Positions 1-8,738 of a stretch of DNA of 64,000 bases are shown piece after piece. Location: assembly GCA_016704565.1 (NCBI GenBank), contig JADIZV010000001.1, positions 248,001 through 312,000 of the forward strand. Reading direction: 5' to 3'. Numbering within the stretch: the stretch's first letter is position 1; each line of letters begins with the position of its first letter. The position numbers were made by a program, and so were the translations under genes. Below the pieces are notes generated by a model that worked only from the letters and a program-made list of their open reading frames with translations, searched no databases and was not told the DNA's origin. The DNA comes from Candidatus Phosphoribacter baldrii (lineage in GTDB: Bacteria > Actinomycetota > Actinomycetes > Actinomycetales > Dermatophilaceae).

Positions 1-2
1 TG

Positions 3-1031
3 GGCATCGCGAGTTTCGCCGTGCTCGTGACGTGGGTGGGGGGCAATGTGGTGCGCCGTTCGCCAGCCTTCTCCCCCGTCGACCGGATCGGGTGGGGCGA
101 ACGAGCTGTCTTTGTGCTCGTGCCGGTGGTGGCCGTCCTGCTGGCGCCGCATGAGGAGTGGTCCGTTGACGAGTTCACCGTCAGCGCCTCGGAGTCGAGG
201 TGGTATGCCGCCGCTGGCCTGGCGTTGACCCAAGTCGTCATCCTCGCCGTCGTCATGTTCATGGTCTCCTACGGCGTCGTCGCTTTGTCCGCCTTCCTAT
301 CTCGGGAGCTCATCCGGTCGATGGGGGTTGCCGGGGATTCCTTGACGCGTGCTTTGCCGCTCCTGCTGGCCTTCGTCGCGTTCTCCTACTTCACGGCAGA
401 GCTGTGGCAGTCGGTGGGGCGACTGGACTCCTGGGCATTCCTTGGCCTCACCGCACTCTTCGTGGCCCTCAGCGCGCTGTTCCTGTCCTCCCGTCATCAC
501 CTCGACCTGGGGGAGCTGTCCTCCTTCGAGACCCGGGAGGACTGGCTCACGGCTGTTCGGCGCGCTACCGGTGGACGAGAGCCTGAGTTGCCCCGTGACG
601 TCGCCTTCCCCGTGGTTTGTCCGTTGCTTCCGCGCCAACAGGCCAACCTCCGGCTCGTCGCCACGCTGTCGCGCTTAGTCGGAGTGGCCATGGTCGGCTG
701 CGCGGTCTTCCTGGTGCTCTGCGTTATCGGCGTGCTGGTCGTCAGTCCCGAGGTGGCGAAGGCGTGGTCCGGGGCCGACCCAGACGTGCTCGTGCAGTGG
801 TCCACCAGCCGCCGGACCTACCTCCTGTGTTGGGAAAACATCCGCGTCAGCACCTTCCTCGGGGTGTTCTCGGCCTTCTATTTCGCCATCACCTCAGCGT
901 CGGATGCCACCTTGCGCACCAGCCTGTACGACTCCGCCCAGGACCTGGTCAGGCAGGCCTGCGCGCTGCGGACCTACCTGCTGGCACGACCCGCGGATGG
1001 GTCAGCCCTGCCGGGGGAGTCCGCGAACTGA
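3..1031 (+). CDS. Membrane protein of unknown function, 5' end outside window
   Basis: The reading frame is open back to the window edge, reading GIASFAVLVTWVGGN before and through the first possible GTG at 21. That stretch is already hydrophobic, so the gene probably begins upstream and this is a partial copy. About six hydrophobic segments are visible, around residues 29-42, 64-90, 108-125, 137-155, 218-240 and 275-293 counted from the GTG at 21. They are separated by charged loops, so this is a polytopic inner-membrane protein. I recognise no family and no catalytic motif. The C-terminus (LARPADGSALPGESAN) is soluble. The 3' end overlaps the convergent PH-domain gene by 58 bp, so the two transcripts are partly antisense. 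Confidence 0.7.
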   Translation, partial: GIASFAVLVTWVGGNVVRRSPAFSPVDRIGWGERAVFVLVPVVAVLLAPHEEWSVDEFTVSASESRWYAAAGLALTQVVILAVVMFMVSYGVVALSAFLSRELIRSMGVAGDSLTRALPLLLAFVAFSYFTAELWQSVGRLDSWAFLGLTALFVALSALFLSSRHHLDLGELSSFETREDWLTAVRRATGGREPELPRDVAFPVVCPLLPRQQANLRLVATLSRLVGVAMVGCAVFLVLCVIGVLVVSPEVAKAWSGADPDVLVQWSTSRRTYLLCWENIRVSTFLGVFSAFYFAITSASDATLRTSLYDSAQDLVRQACALRTYLLARPADGSALPGESAN

Positions 1032-2569
1032 CCCACGATGTCGCCGAGGACGACTGTCGCCACCGCGTTGGCGCGCTCGAACGGCAGGTCGATCGCGGCA
1101 TACCGCTGCCGTCCGGCGGCCGTCGTTGCGGTGAGGGTCACGACCCCCGCTCGGCGTTGGAAGAACGACTCCCGGATCGTCACCCCGATGACCCCGTCCC
1201 GAGCCAGCAGGTCGCGCCGACGGGAGAGGCTGCCGGCCTGCACGACGAGGTGGCGAGGCGTCAGCGCGTGGCCGAGGGCGGCATACCGGTCGGCGGCCAG
1301 GAACGGCGCGAGCAGGACCGGCACGCAGCCGACGAGCATGAGCACAGGCGGAAGGTCGACAACGCGGGAGAGCCACACCGTTGCCGCACACAGCACGGCG
1401 GTCGGGACGAGGGCTCGGGTGAAGCGGCGGCGGCGGGCGGCAGGACCGTGGGATACGAGCGGGCCGGACACCGCGACCGGGTCACCGATCACCGCCACGG
1501 CCGTCGCCTCGATGACGCTGCGCGGAGCGGGCGGGGTCAGCCACGCACTGCCGTGCTGGGCGCCCTCACGACCTAGCCCGGTGGTCACCGCGCTCAGCCG
1601 ACCGGCACTGGCCAGGCGCAGGCCCAGCGGCTGCCCGATCTCGACGCCCCGAATCCGCTTCTCCTCCAAGCTCGTTGCCCGAGTGGTGAGCAGGCCGCGG
1701 CGGGTGTGCAGGGTCCCGCCCGTATGCCGTGTGAGCCGGAACCCCCAATAGGTCAGCAGATAGCCGGTCACCGCGAGCAGGGACACCAGGACCAGAGCAC
1801 CGACCAGACCAGCCACCACCGCCACGCCCACACCGAGCGTCGCGACCCGGTCGACGGCTCCCTCCACCCGGTCCTGCAGATCGCCGAACTCGTCGAGGTA
1901 CTGCGCCCCGAACCCCCAGATGGCCGCCGCTGACACCAACCCGCTGGTCGTCAGCGGGGCATAGCGCACCCAGGATGGGTCGAGCTGGACCAGAAGCTGT
2001 TCCGGCGTCGACTCGCTGGCCGACTCGCTCGCCGAGTCGATCCAGGACTCGCTCGCCGACCCACCCACGGACCCGTGCTCGACGTCCTGCTCCGTCTGCG
2101 CCGCCACCCGGTGGAGCAGTTCGCCGCGCAGCCGGGCGGCCACCGGCGCGGCCAGTGCGTCCAGCACAATCCGCTCGGCGAGCACGCCCCCACCCGCCGT
2201 GCCGATCTCCACCTTGGCCAGTCCCAACAGCCGATGCCAAACCGGGGCCGTGACATCGACGGTGCGGACCCGGTCGGCGGGCGTCGTGAGCAGTCGGCGG
2301 TTGAGCAGCCCGCGGCGCAGCTCGATCTGACCACCCCAGATCCGATAGCGCGTGGTGAACCACCTCGACATGCCGAGGACGATGACGCCGGCCAGAAGCG
2401 CCCACTCCCACCACCCACTGCGGCCGCTGCTGCGCCCGGAGAAGAACACGACGAGCAACGCCGGGAAGAACCGCACCGCCTCCTGAACCGGGTGCACGAG
2501 CAGCATGCGCGCATCAAGTCGGCGCCACTGCTGGTCACCTCCAAGGATCGGCGGTATGCCGTCGCTCAC
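974..2569 (-). CDS. YdbT-like PH domain (bPH2/DUF304) membrane protein
   Basis: A 531-residue membrane protein with repeated bacterial pleckstrin-homology (bPH2) units placed after membrane segments, as in Bacillus YdbT. The first unit follows the first hydrophobic pair and contains the typical string WGGQIELRRGLLNRRLLTT, then DRVRTVDVTAPVWHRLLGLA. Later units show TRHTGGTLHTRRGLLTTRA with EEKRIRGVEIGQPLGLRLA, and a third near the C-terminus has HLVVQAGSLSRRRD. The start is a GTG that overlaps the stop of the upstream ydbS-like gene by 4 bp, so the pair is translationally coupled. YdbS/YdbT-type proteins are associated with membrane stress in Bacillus; the role here is inferred from the family only. 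The start codon region contains the dispersed octamer, giving Gly-Ile-Pro with an ATA isoleucine codon. Confidence 0.88.
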   Translation of the reverse strand: MSDGIPPILGGDQQWRRLDARMLLVHPVQEAVRFFPALLVVFFSGRSSGRSGWWEWALLAGVIVLGMSRWFTTRYRIWGGQIELRRGLLNRRLLTTPADRVRTVDVTAPVWHRLLGLAKVEIGTAGGGVLAERIVLDALAAPVAARLRGELLHRVAAQTEQDVEHGSVGGSASESWIDSASESASESTPEQLLVQLDPSWVRYAPLTTSGLVSAAAIWGFGAQYLDEFGDLQDRVEGAVDRVATLGVGVAVVAGLVGALVLVSLLAVTGYLLTYWGFRLTRHTGGTLHTRRGLLTTRATSLEEKRIRGVEIGQPLGLRLASAGRLSAVTTGLGREGAQHGSAWLTPPAPRSVIEATAVAVIGDPVAVSGPLVSHGPAARRRRFTRALVPTAVLCAATVWLSRVVDLPPVLMLVGCVPVLLAPFLAADRYAALGHALTPRHLVVQAGSLSRRRDLLARDGVIGVTIRESFFQRRAGVVTLTATTAAGRQRYAAIDLPFERANAVATVVLGDIVGQFADSPGRADPSAGRASR

Positions 2570-3087
2570 GTCGCGTCCCCGCGCTCAGCGGCGGCGGCAA
2601 CGGTCAACCGCTCGACGAGGGCCGTCGCGTCATCGCGGTCCAAGCCGTGGACGACGAGGTGCCCGGCCGCGGAGGCGGTGGTCACCCGCACTGTCGCCAG
2701 CCGCAGGAGCTGGGCGACCGGACCTCGAGTGAGGTCGACCGTCTGCACCCGGGAGAGCGGGGCGATCCGGCGCTCCTGGCTGATCCATCCCGTCTGGGTG
2801 TAGACCGCCGTCGGGGTGACTTCCCAGCGATGCACCCGGAAGCGCCAGAGCGGCATACCGACGACGTAGGCGAGCATGACGATCCCGGTGACGCCGGCGA
2901 CGAGCACATGCGGGTCGCGCGGTCCGCGCCGGTCAAGCAGCCACCAGGCCACCTGGACCCCGCCGAGCAGCAGCGCCTGGACGATCCCTTCGACCAACCA
3001 CATCCACCGGGCCCGCGGGCAGACGAGGTTCGCTGGCTCGCGCAGCCGCACCGGCGAGGTCTCGGTCGTCGCCCCTGGCTCGGTCAT
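2566..3087 (-). CDS. YdbS-like PH domain membrane protein
   Basis: A 173-residue protein with two hydrophobic segments (about residues 29-49 and 60-83) followed by one bPH2/DUF304 domain. The domain is seen as FRVHRWEVTPTAVYTQTGWISQERR then LSRVQTVDLTRGPVAQLLRLATVRV, the usual signature of the family. It starts at ATG 3087 and its stop overlaps the start of the larger PH-domain gene downstream by 4 bp, the standard ydbS-ydbT arrangement. The protein probably sits in the cytoplasmic membrane with its PH domain facing the cytosol. No other function can be read from the sequence. Confidence 0.88.
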   Translation of the reverse strand: MTEPGATTETSPVRLREPANLVCPRARWMWLVEGIVQALLLGGVQVAWWLLDRRGPRDPHVLVAGVTGIVMLAYVVGMPLWRFRVHRWEVTPTAVYTQTGWISQERRIAPLSRVQTVDLTRGPVAQLLRLATVRVTTASAAGHLVVHGLDRDDATALVERLTVAAAAERGDAT

Positions 3088-3179
3088 AACCCCAGCACAT
3101 CACACCGCCACCTCACACGTGGCCCGACTCACGGCCCCCCTGCACGGTGATCCACAGGCGGAAGGGCCAGGATGGCCCC

Positions 3180-3653
3180 ATGCCCGACGTGCGCGAGACC
3201 CTCCATATGGATGCCCCCGCGGAGCTGGTCTATGACCTCGTCGCCGACCTGCCCCGGATGGGCGAGTGGTCGCCCGAATGCGAGCGGGTGGTCTGGCGTG
3301 GCGGCGCGACCACGGCCGAGCCCGGCGCCGGGTTCGTCGGACACAACCGCGCCGGAACCGTCCGCTGGATGACCTTCGGCAAGGTGACGGCAGCCGAGCG
3401 CGGGCGCTACCTCGCGTTTGACATCTTCGTCGGCCCGATCCAGGTGTCGCGCTGGGAATACGTCTTCGCCCCCGACGACGACGGACACGGCTGCACGGTG
3501 GCCGAGTCGTGGACCGACCGGCGCTCGGGGATGCAACGCACCCTCGGCAACCGGGTGGTCGGCGAGCGCACCGAGAAAAACCGCGACGGGATCCGCCAGA
3601 CGCTGCGCGCGCTCAAGCGGGTGGCCGAGGCCCAGCACCACCGCGCGCACTGA
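3180..3653 (+). CDS. SRPBCC family (polyketide cyclase/START-like) protein
   Basis: A 157-residue soluble protein of the SRPBCC helix-grip fold. The N-terminus MPDVRETLHMDAPAELVYDL leads into a typical VADLPRMGEWSPEC segment, the pattern of polyketide_cyc2-type members that bind a hydrophobic ligand in a deep cavity. The ligand cannot be told from sequence. ATG 3180 was chosen over an in-frame GTG at 3147 because the family homology begins immediately after MPDV; a purine-rich stretch (gggccaggatgg) precedes it. The 3' end overlaps the convergent rsmI by 41 bp. Members in Actinobacteria are numerous and often single genes without operon partners, as here. Confidence 0.85.
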   Translation: MPDVRETLHMDAPAELVYDLVADLPRMGEWSPECERVVWRGGATTAEPGAGFVGHNRAGTVRWMTFGKVTAAERGRYLAFDIFVGPIQVSRWEYVFAPDDDGHGCTVAESWTDRRSGMQRTLGNRVVGERTEKNRDGIRQTLRALKRVAEAQHHRAH

Positions 3654-4485
3654 CCGCCGCGTCATAGAGCGCCCTCTTCGCCAGCCCGGTCGCTGCCGCG
3701 ACGTCCGCACACACGTCCTTGAGCCGCTCCCCCGCGGCCACCCGTTCCCGTATGCCGTCCACCACCGCCGCGAACTCGTCACCGCCCGCGTCGGCCGGCG
3801 CTCGGACAGGTCGGCCGGCGACGACCAGGGTGACCTCGCCGAGCACTCCCGATTCGGCCCAGGCGGCTAGCTCACCCAGCCCGCCGCGACGGACCTCCTC
3901 CCAGGTCTTGGTGAGCTCACGGCATACGGCGCCGGGTCGGTCGGCCCCCCACGCGGCGGCCATCGCGGCCAGCGTCGCAGCCGTCCGGTGCGGCGCCTCG
4001 AAGAAGACCATGGTGCGCGGCTCGTCGGCGAGCGCAGCGAGCGCACGGGCCCGCTCGCCCGGCTTGCGGGGCAGGAAGCCCTCGAAGCAGAACCGATCGA
4101 CGGGCAGCCCGCTCACCGCGAGCGCCATGAGCACGGCGCTGGGTCCGGGGACACAGGTGACCCTGATGGCGGCCTCCACCGCGGCGGCGACGAGCCGATA
4201 GCCGGGGTCGGAGACGGACGGCATACCGGCGTCGGTCACCACGAGAACCCTTGCGCCGGAACGGAGCTGGTCGACCAGCTCCGGGGTCCGGGCCGCCTCG
4301 TTGTGCTCGTGATAGCTGAGCACTCGCCCCACGATCGTCACGCCGAGGTCGCTGGTGAGCCGCCGCAACCGCCGGGTGTCCTCGGCGGCGACGACGTCGG
4401 CGGTGGCCAACTCGTGAGCCAGGCGCGGGGCGGCGTCCCGCGGGTCGCCGATGGGCGTCGCGGCTAGGACGAGGACCCCGGTCAT
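3613..4485 (-). CDS. rsmI: 16S rRNA (cytidine(1402)-2'-O)-methyltransferase RsmI
   Basis: RsmI adds the 2'-O-methyl group to C1402 of 16S rRNA in the ribosomal P site, using S-adenosylmethionine. The 290-residue length is normal. Family landmarks run in order: LVLAATPIGDPRDAAPR at the N-terminus, VVAAEDTRRLRRL, LSYHEHNEAAR, the SAM-binding VLVVTDAGMPSVSDPGYRLV, then CVPGPSAVLMALAVSGLP and FEGFLPRK. The start ATG lies 4 bp inside the end of the upstream unknown gene, so the two are probably co-translated. In many Actinobacteria rsmI sits back-to-back with the protein mannosyltransferase gene. Here that gene is about 2.5 kb away, with a CPBP protease and a cation transporter in between. Confidence 0.95.
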   Translation of the reverse strand: MTGVLVLAATPIGDPRDAAPRLAHELATADVVAAEDTRRLRRLTSDLGVTIVGRVLSYHEHNEAARTPELVDQLRSGARVLVVTDAGMPSVSDPGYRLVAAAVEAAIRVTCVPGPSAVLMALAVSGLPVDRFCFEGFLPRKPGERARALAALADEPRTMVFFEAPHRTAATLAAMAAAWGADRPGAVCRELTKTWEEVRRGGLGELAAWAESGVLGEVTLVVAGRPVRAPADAGGDEFAAVVDGIRERVAAGERLKDVCADVAAATGLAKRALYDAAVSARGGAGPRPPA

Positions 4486-5114
4486 GCGACCACCGACTCA
4501 ATCGTCGTGACGACCGTGGTGACGCTCGGCTCGCGCGGGGTCGAGGAAAACCCGAACCGGCACGGCGGGTCGACCGGCGCCAACTCCCCGAGAGGTATGC
4601 CGTCCAGCTCACCGCTCACGCGCACGACCGCGCGCAGGTCGGTTGCTCCATAGAACTCGCGGCGGCCGTGCCCGGCGGTCCCGCGCGTGCGCACGCCCCT
4701 CAGGGCGATCCGGGCGACCGGGTCGACGAGCGTGGCCCACTGCGGGCTGGTGGCCAGTGGCCGGGGGACCAGGCGCAGGAGCCGCCCGAGCGGCATCCGC
4801 CCGCCGATCCCGACGGTGAGCCGTAGCGAGGGCGAGACGAACTCCCACTCCACGGCGGTCCCGTCGCCCCCGCCCCGGCGTTCGGTCAGCGTCACCGGCT
4901 CCACCCGGGCTTCATCGAACACGTAGGTGCCGCAGACCAGTTCGCGCACTCGTTCGTTCGGGGCTAGGAGGACCCGGTGCCCATCGGCGCGCTCGACCAT
5001 CGCGTCGGTGAACGCCCCGAACGGGCTGCGCGCCCAGTGGCCGACGACGACACGCACGCCGCTCGTCGAGCCGAGCCCGGCGATCTGCCCCTCGAACCGC
5101 TCGCGTTGCCTCAC
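4482..5114 (-). CDS. Conserved hypothetical protein upstream of rsmI
   Basis: A 210-residue protein I do not recognise. It has no membrane segment and no signal peptide. The central part (DGTAVEWEFVSPSLRLTVGIG, then RLLRLVPRPLATSPQWATLVDPVARI) alternates strands and short helices, suggesting a soluble beta-rich fold. The GTG at 5114 is preceded by a strong GGAGG, eight to nine bases upstream, which supports this start. The stop overlaps the rsmI start by 4 bp, so it is probably expressed with rsmI. It diverges from the CPBP protease gene with only about 45 bp between starts. Coding character (strong third-position G+C) supports a real gene; function is unknown. Confidence 0.72.
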   Translation of the reverse strand: MRQRERFEGQIAGLGSTSGVRVVVGHWARSPFGAFTDAMVERADGHRVLLAPNERVRELVCGTYVFDEARVEPVTLTERRGGGDGTAVEWEFVSPSLRLTVGIGGRMPLGRLLRLVPRPLATSPQWATLVDPVARIALRGVRTRGTAGHGRREFYGATDLRAVVRVSGELDGIPLGELAPVDPPCRFGFSSTPREPSVTTVVTTIESVVA

Positions 5115-5159
5115 CGGGCCATCCTCCCTCCTCAGCGGGGCCCGCTAGGGTCCCGTCCC

Positions 5160-6002
5160 ATGAGCCACGCCGACGCCGGTATGCCGCCGCCCCACGGCGA
5201 GCCGTCAGCAGTGCCGTCGGTGCCCGGCCCACGCAGCGTGCTGGGCGCACGCGGCGTGGTGACCGAGGTGCTCGTCGTGCTCGGGCTCTCTCTCGGGGCG
5301 TCAGCGATCTGGTCGGTGCTGCGGATCGTCGAACGGCTCACCCGGCCGGTGCCCTTGGGACAACAGACCTCATCACTCAATACCTCGGTCACTCCCGACC
5401 GGCCGTGGCTCGACCTGGCCTACCAGCTCGTCGGGATCGGTCTGGCGCTGGTCCCAGTGGCGTTGTGTCTCTACCTGCTCGGGCGAGTGACGCCGCCGCA
5501 GCCGGGGACGGCGGCATACCGGGTGCTCGGTCTGGACCTGCGGCGGCCGCGGCTGGACCTGGTGGGCGGGGTCGCGTTGGCGGCGGCGATCGGGCTCCCT
5601 GGTCTCGGGTTCTATCTGGCGGCGACGGCGCTGGGGTTCAACACGCAGGTGTCGCCGGCCAACCTCGCCGGGGCGTGGTGGACGGTGCCGGTGTTGGTCC
5701 TGTCGGCCGCGCAGAACGCGGTGCTCGAGGAGGTCGTCGTCGTCGGCTATCTGCTCACCCGGTTGGAGCAGGGCGGATGGTCAGCGCGCTGGGCGATCGG
5801 GGTGTCGGCGGTGGTGCGCGGGGCCTACCACCTCTACCAGGGGTTCGGTGGCTTCGTCGGCAACGTCGTCATGGGGGTTGTGTTCGGGCTGGCCTGGCGG
5901 CGGTGGCGCCGGGTCGGACCGCTCGTGGTGGCCCACGCGCTCATCGACATCGTCGCGTTCGTCGGCTATGCGCTGTTCAAGGACCACCTGCCCTGGGCCT
6001 GA
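5160..6002 (+). CDS. CPBP family intramembrane metalloprotease (Abi/CAAX type)
   Basis: A polytopic membrane protein of about 280 residues in the CPBP (Abi, Rce1-like) family, which in bacteria includes bacteriocin self-immunity proteins and putative CAAX-like proteases. The motifs are recognisable: a glutamate pair in LEEVVVVGYLLTRLEQ, a histidine in GAYHLYQGF and the final HALIDIVAF. In the usual first motif, EExxxR, the arginine is replaced by valine here, so activity should not be assumed. The start at ATG 5160 is chosen because upstream in-frame starts lie inside the divergent gene. It may protect against membrane-active peptides or process membrane proteins; substrate unknown. Confidence 0.86.
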   Translation: MSHADAGMPPPHGEPSAVPSVPGPRSVLGARGVVTEVLVVLGLSLGASAIWSVLRIVERLTRPVPLGQQTSSLNTSVTPDRPWLDLAYQLVGIGLALVPVALCLYLLGRVTPPQPGTAAYRVLGLDLRRPRLDLVGGVALAAAIGLPGLGFYLAATALGFNTQVSPANLAGAWWTVPVLVLSAAQNAVLEEVVVVGYLLTRLEQGGWSARWAIGVSAVVRGAYHLYQGFGGFVGNVVMGVVFGLAWRRWRRVGPLVVAHALIDIVAFVGYALFKDHLPWA

Positions 6003-6061
6003 CGGCCGCCGACAGGTCCTGACCACCCTCGGCGAACTGGCAGTCAGTCGGCGTGACGCGG

Positions 6062-7000
6062 TCAGTCGGGGGCGGGCGTCGCGTTCTCCCATTGCGGGGC
6101 GTCGTAGGAGCGCGGGTCCTCGATCGGCTCGAGGTGGGTGTCGACGACAATGTGCCCGAAGTGGTCGTGGAATCGGCCCTCGATCTCCTCGAGCAGGTCG
6201 TGGCCCTCGCGGACGGTCCACGTGCCGGGGACCAATACGTGGAAGGCGACATGGTTCACGTGTCCGGCGACCCGCGCTCGAACCCCGTGAATCTTGAGCG
6301 CGCCGCCCTCGCGAGCGGTGAACTCGTCGATGATCTTCTGGATGTCGGCCCGGCACTCCGCCGAGGGGGCGTGGTCCATCAGGCCGTCGACCGATTCGCG
6401 GACCAGATGCCAGCCCGTCCAGATGATGTTGCAGCCGACGAGGAAGGCAATGATCGGGTCGAGACGCAGCCATCCGGTGACGACGACCAGGAGCACTCCG
6501 ACGACGACACCGGCGGAAGTCCACACATCGGTCATCAAGTGCTTGCCGTCGGCGACCAGGGTGATCGAGTTGTGTTTGCGCCCGGCCCGCATGAGGACGA
6601 TGGCGACGATGCCGTTGAGCGCGGACGCCGCAACCGAGATGCCCAGGCCCGGCCCGACGTTGTCCAGCTCCTCCGGAGCGAGGAATCGCTGCACGGACGT
6701 CCACAGGATGAAGATCGCGGCGACGAAGATCATCACGCCTTCGACGGCCGCCGAGAAATACTCGGCCTTCGAGTGCCCGAACTGGTGGTCCTCGTCGGCC
6801 GGCTGGGCGGCGACATGCAGCGCGATGAGGGCGACAAAGGCAGCGACGAGGTTGACGACCGATTCGGCCGCATCCGAGAGCAACCCGACCGAACCCGTCA
6901 GCACATAGGCCCCGAACTTGAGGGCAATCGTGGCCAGGGCAGCGGCAATGGACAACCAGGCGAAACGGGTGAGGTTCTCGCGAGCGGGGGCGGACGGCAT
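6062..7000 (-). CDS. Cation diffusion facilitator family transporter
   Basis: A 312-residue CDF-family secondary transporter, expected to export divalent metal ions (Zn, Fe, Mn, Co or Ni) in exchange for protons across the cytoplasmic membrane. Six membrane helices fill the first two thirds. The metal-site motifs are LLSDAAESVVN in helix 2, the HQFGHSKAEYFS loop typical of FieF-like members, and DGKHLMTDVWTS in helix 5. A C-terminal cytoplasmic ferredoxin-like domain holds further histidines (HGVRARVAGHVNHVAFHVLV). The start ATG is itself part of a copy of the dispersed GTATGCCG octamer. The mannosyltransferase gene begins 26 bp away on the other strand, so the promoters must overlap. The exact metal cannot be assigned. 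Confidence 0.92.
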   Translation of the reverse strand: MPSAPARENLTRFAWLSIAAALATIALKFGAYVLTGSVGLLSDAAESVVNLVAAFVALIALHVAAQPADEDHQFGHSKAEYFSAAVEGVMIFVAAIFILWTSVQRFLAPEELDNVGPGLGISVAASALNGIVAIVLMRAGRKHNSITLVADGKHLMTDVWTSAGVVVGVLLVVVTGWLRLDPIIAFLVGCNIIWTGWHLVRESVDGLMDHAPSAECRADIQKIIDEFTAREGGALKIHGVRARVAGHVNHVAFHVLVPGTWTVREGHDLLEEIEGRFHDHFGHIVVDTHLEPIEDPRSYDAPQWENATPAPD

Positions 7001-7026
7001 ACGGGACAGTCTGGCACTACGGGACT

Positions 7027-8622
7027 ATGCCTACGATGTCCGACATGACCAGCAGCGAGGAGCAGCTGCGCCGGCGGCTCCTCGGGGACCCGCCCGGCCA
7101 CGTGCTGCTCGGCTGGCTCGGCCCGCTGGTCGCGGCCGTGGTCGGGGGGGTGCTGCGGTTCTGGGATCTCGGACGGCCCCATCAACTGGTCTTCGATGAG
7201 ACCTACTACGTCAAACAGGCCTGGTCGATGCTCCAGTGGGGCGTCGAGATGCGCAACGGTGGGCCGTTCGGCGAGAAGCCCGATGAGGCGTTCACCCGCG
7301 GAACGCTCGACGTCTTCAACTCCACCGACGGCGACCTGGTCGTCCACGGCCCGGTCGGCAAGTGGGTCATCGCCGCAGGTGAGGCGTTGTTCGGTGGGGC
7401 CGACAGCTCGGTGGGGTGGCGCTTCTCGGTGTGTCTGCTGGGGACGATCTCGATCTTCATGCTGGGCCGGATCGCCCGGCGGCTGCTCGGTTCGTCGGTG
7501 CTCGGGACCATCGCAGCGCTGTTGCTCGCCTTCGAGGGGCACCACTTCGTCCACTCGCGCACGGGGCTGCTCGACCTCATCCTCATGTTCTTCGCGCTCG
7601 GCGCGTTCGGGGCGCTGCTGCTCGACCGCGATCGGTCCCGGAGGCTGCTGGCCCGACGGGCCGTCGTGGCGCCAGCCGAGCAGTGGGCCGACGATCGGTG
7701 GCTCGGCCCCTCGATGGGTTGGCGCCCGTGGCGCTGGGTGGCGGCGCTCTCCCTCGGGTTGGCCGCCGGGACCAAGTGGTCGGGGCTCTACTTCCTGGTC
7801 GTCTTCGGGCTGCTCACCGTGCTCTGGGACGTGGGCGCACGGCGGGCGGTGGGCGTGCGGCTGTTCGGATTCGCCGGTGTGGTGCGCGACGGCATACCGG
7901 CGTTCTTCACGGTCGTGCCGACGGTGGCGGTGACCTACCTGCTGTCGTGGTGGGGTTGGTTCGTCAGCGACCACGGCTACAACAAGCGGTGGGCCGACAC
8001 CCACCCTGCCTCCGCGACGTGGGCGTGGGTCCCCGACGACCTGCGCTCGTGGTGGAACTACCAGTCGCAGATCCTCGACTTCCACCGCGGCCTGTCCACA
8101 CCGCACTCGTATCAGTCGAATCCGTGGTCGTGGATCGTCATGGGTCGACCGACGTCGATGTTCGCCGAATATCCCAAGCTCGGCGAGGACGGGTGCACCG
8201 TCGACATGTGCGCCAAGGTCATCACCCCGATCGGGACGCCGACGATCTGGTGGCTCGGGGTGGCTGCCGTGCTCGTCGTGCTCTTCCGGTGGGCGCTCGG
8301 ACGGGACTGGCGGGCCGGGGCGATCCTCGCCGGGTATGCCGGCGGCTATCTGCCGTGGTTCCTCGTCGGTGACCGGACGATCTACCAGTTCTACGCCGTC
8401 GCCTTCGTCCCCTATGTCGTGCTCGCCGTGACCTACCTGTTGGGGATGGTCGCCGGTGGCCCCGACGCGAGCCGGGTGCGTCGTCAGGTCGGCGCGGCTG
8501 TTGTCGGCGGCTACCTCGTGGTGACCGTGCTCGTCTTCGCCTGGTTCTGGCCGATCTACACGGCACAAGTGATCCCCTACCAGCAGTGGTGGCTGCACAT
8601 GTGGTTCCCCTCCTGGGTGTGA
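7027..8622 (+). CDS. pmt: Polyprenol-phosphate-mannose protein mannosyltransferase (PMT family)
   Basis: A GT39-type membrane mannosyltransferase of 531 residues, homologous to the Mycobacterium tuberculosis PMT. It transfers mannose from polyprenyl-phosphate-mannose to Ser/Thr of secreted proteins during Sec export. The catalytic first loop is clear: LVFDETYYVKQAWSML carries the DE pair after the first membrane helix. GHHFVHSRTGLLDLILMFF and LGLAAGTKWSGLYFL follow, both typical of the family, and about ten membrane helices are spread over the rest. The first ATG at 7027 is taken; in-frame ATG codons at 7036 and 7045 are alternatives. Putative targets in the window include the Ser/Thr/Pro-rich lipoproteins and the large surface protein, but that link is inference. 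Confidence 0.93.
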   Translation: MPTMSDMTSSEEQLRRRLLGDPPGHVLLGWLGPLVAAVVGGVLRFWDLGRPHQLVFDETYYVKQAWSMLQWGVEMRNGGPFGEKPDEAFTRGTLDVFNSTDGDLVVHGPVGKWVIAAGEALFGGADSSVGWRFSVCLLGTISIFMLGRIARRLLGSSVLGTIAALLLAFEGHHFVHSRTGLLDLILMFFALGAFGALLLDRDRSRRLLARRAVVAPAEQWADDRWLGPSMGWRPWRWVAALSLGLAAGTKWSGLYFLVVFGLLTVLWDVGARRAVGVRLFGFAGVVRDGIPAFFTVVPTVAVTYLLSWWGWFVSDHGYNKRWADTHPASATWAWVPDDLRSWWNYQSQILDFHRGLSTPHSYQSNPWSWIVMGRPTSMFAEYPKLGEDGCTVDMCAKVITPIGTPTIWWLGVAAVLVVLFRWALGRDWRAGAILAGYAGGYLPWFLVGDRTIYQFYAVAFVPYVVLAVTYLLGMVAGGPDASRVRRQVGAAVVGGYLVVTVLVFAWFWPIYTAQVIPYQQWWLHMWFPSWV

Positions 8623-8667
8623 TCGGTTCCCCTCCTCGGTGTGATGGGCTGGGCGCGATGGGCGTGG

Positions 8668-8692
8668 GCGGCATACCAGCCGGGTATGCCGC
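8668..8692. repeat. Inverted pair of the dispersed octamer (hairpin)
   Basis: Perfect 10-bp arms GCGGCATACC and GGTATGCCGC are separated by five bases, AGCCG. It lies between the mannosyltransferase stop and the next gene on the same strand, a place where an RNA hairpin could slow or end transcription, although no T-run follows. Each arm contains one copy of the GTATGCCG octamer that is scattered through the window. Confidence 0.8.
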
Positions 8693-8738
8693 GCCACGCC
8701 GGGGAGGCCAGCAGCCGGGTCGCTGACATGATGAATCC

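Noticed and set aside
6898..8697. A 599-codon minus-strand frame opposite the mannosyltransferase
   Set aside because: Its composition (His/Arg/Pro/Glu-rich, no fold) is typical of antisense frames; the plus-strand protein is a clear PMT.
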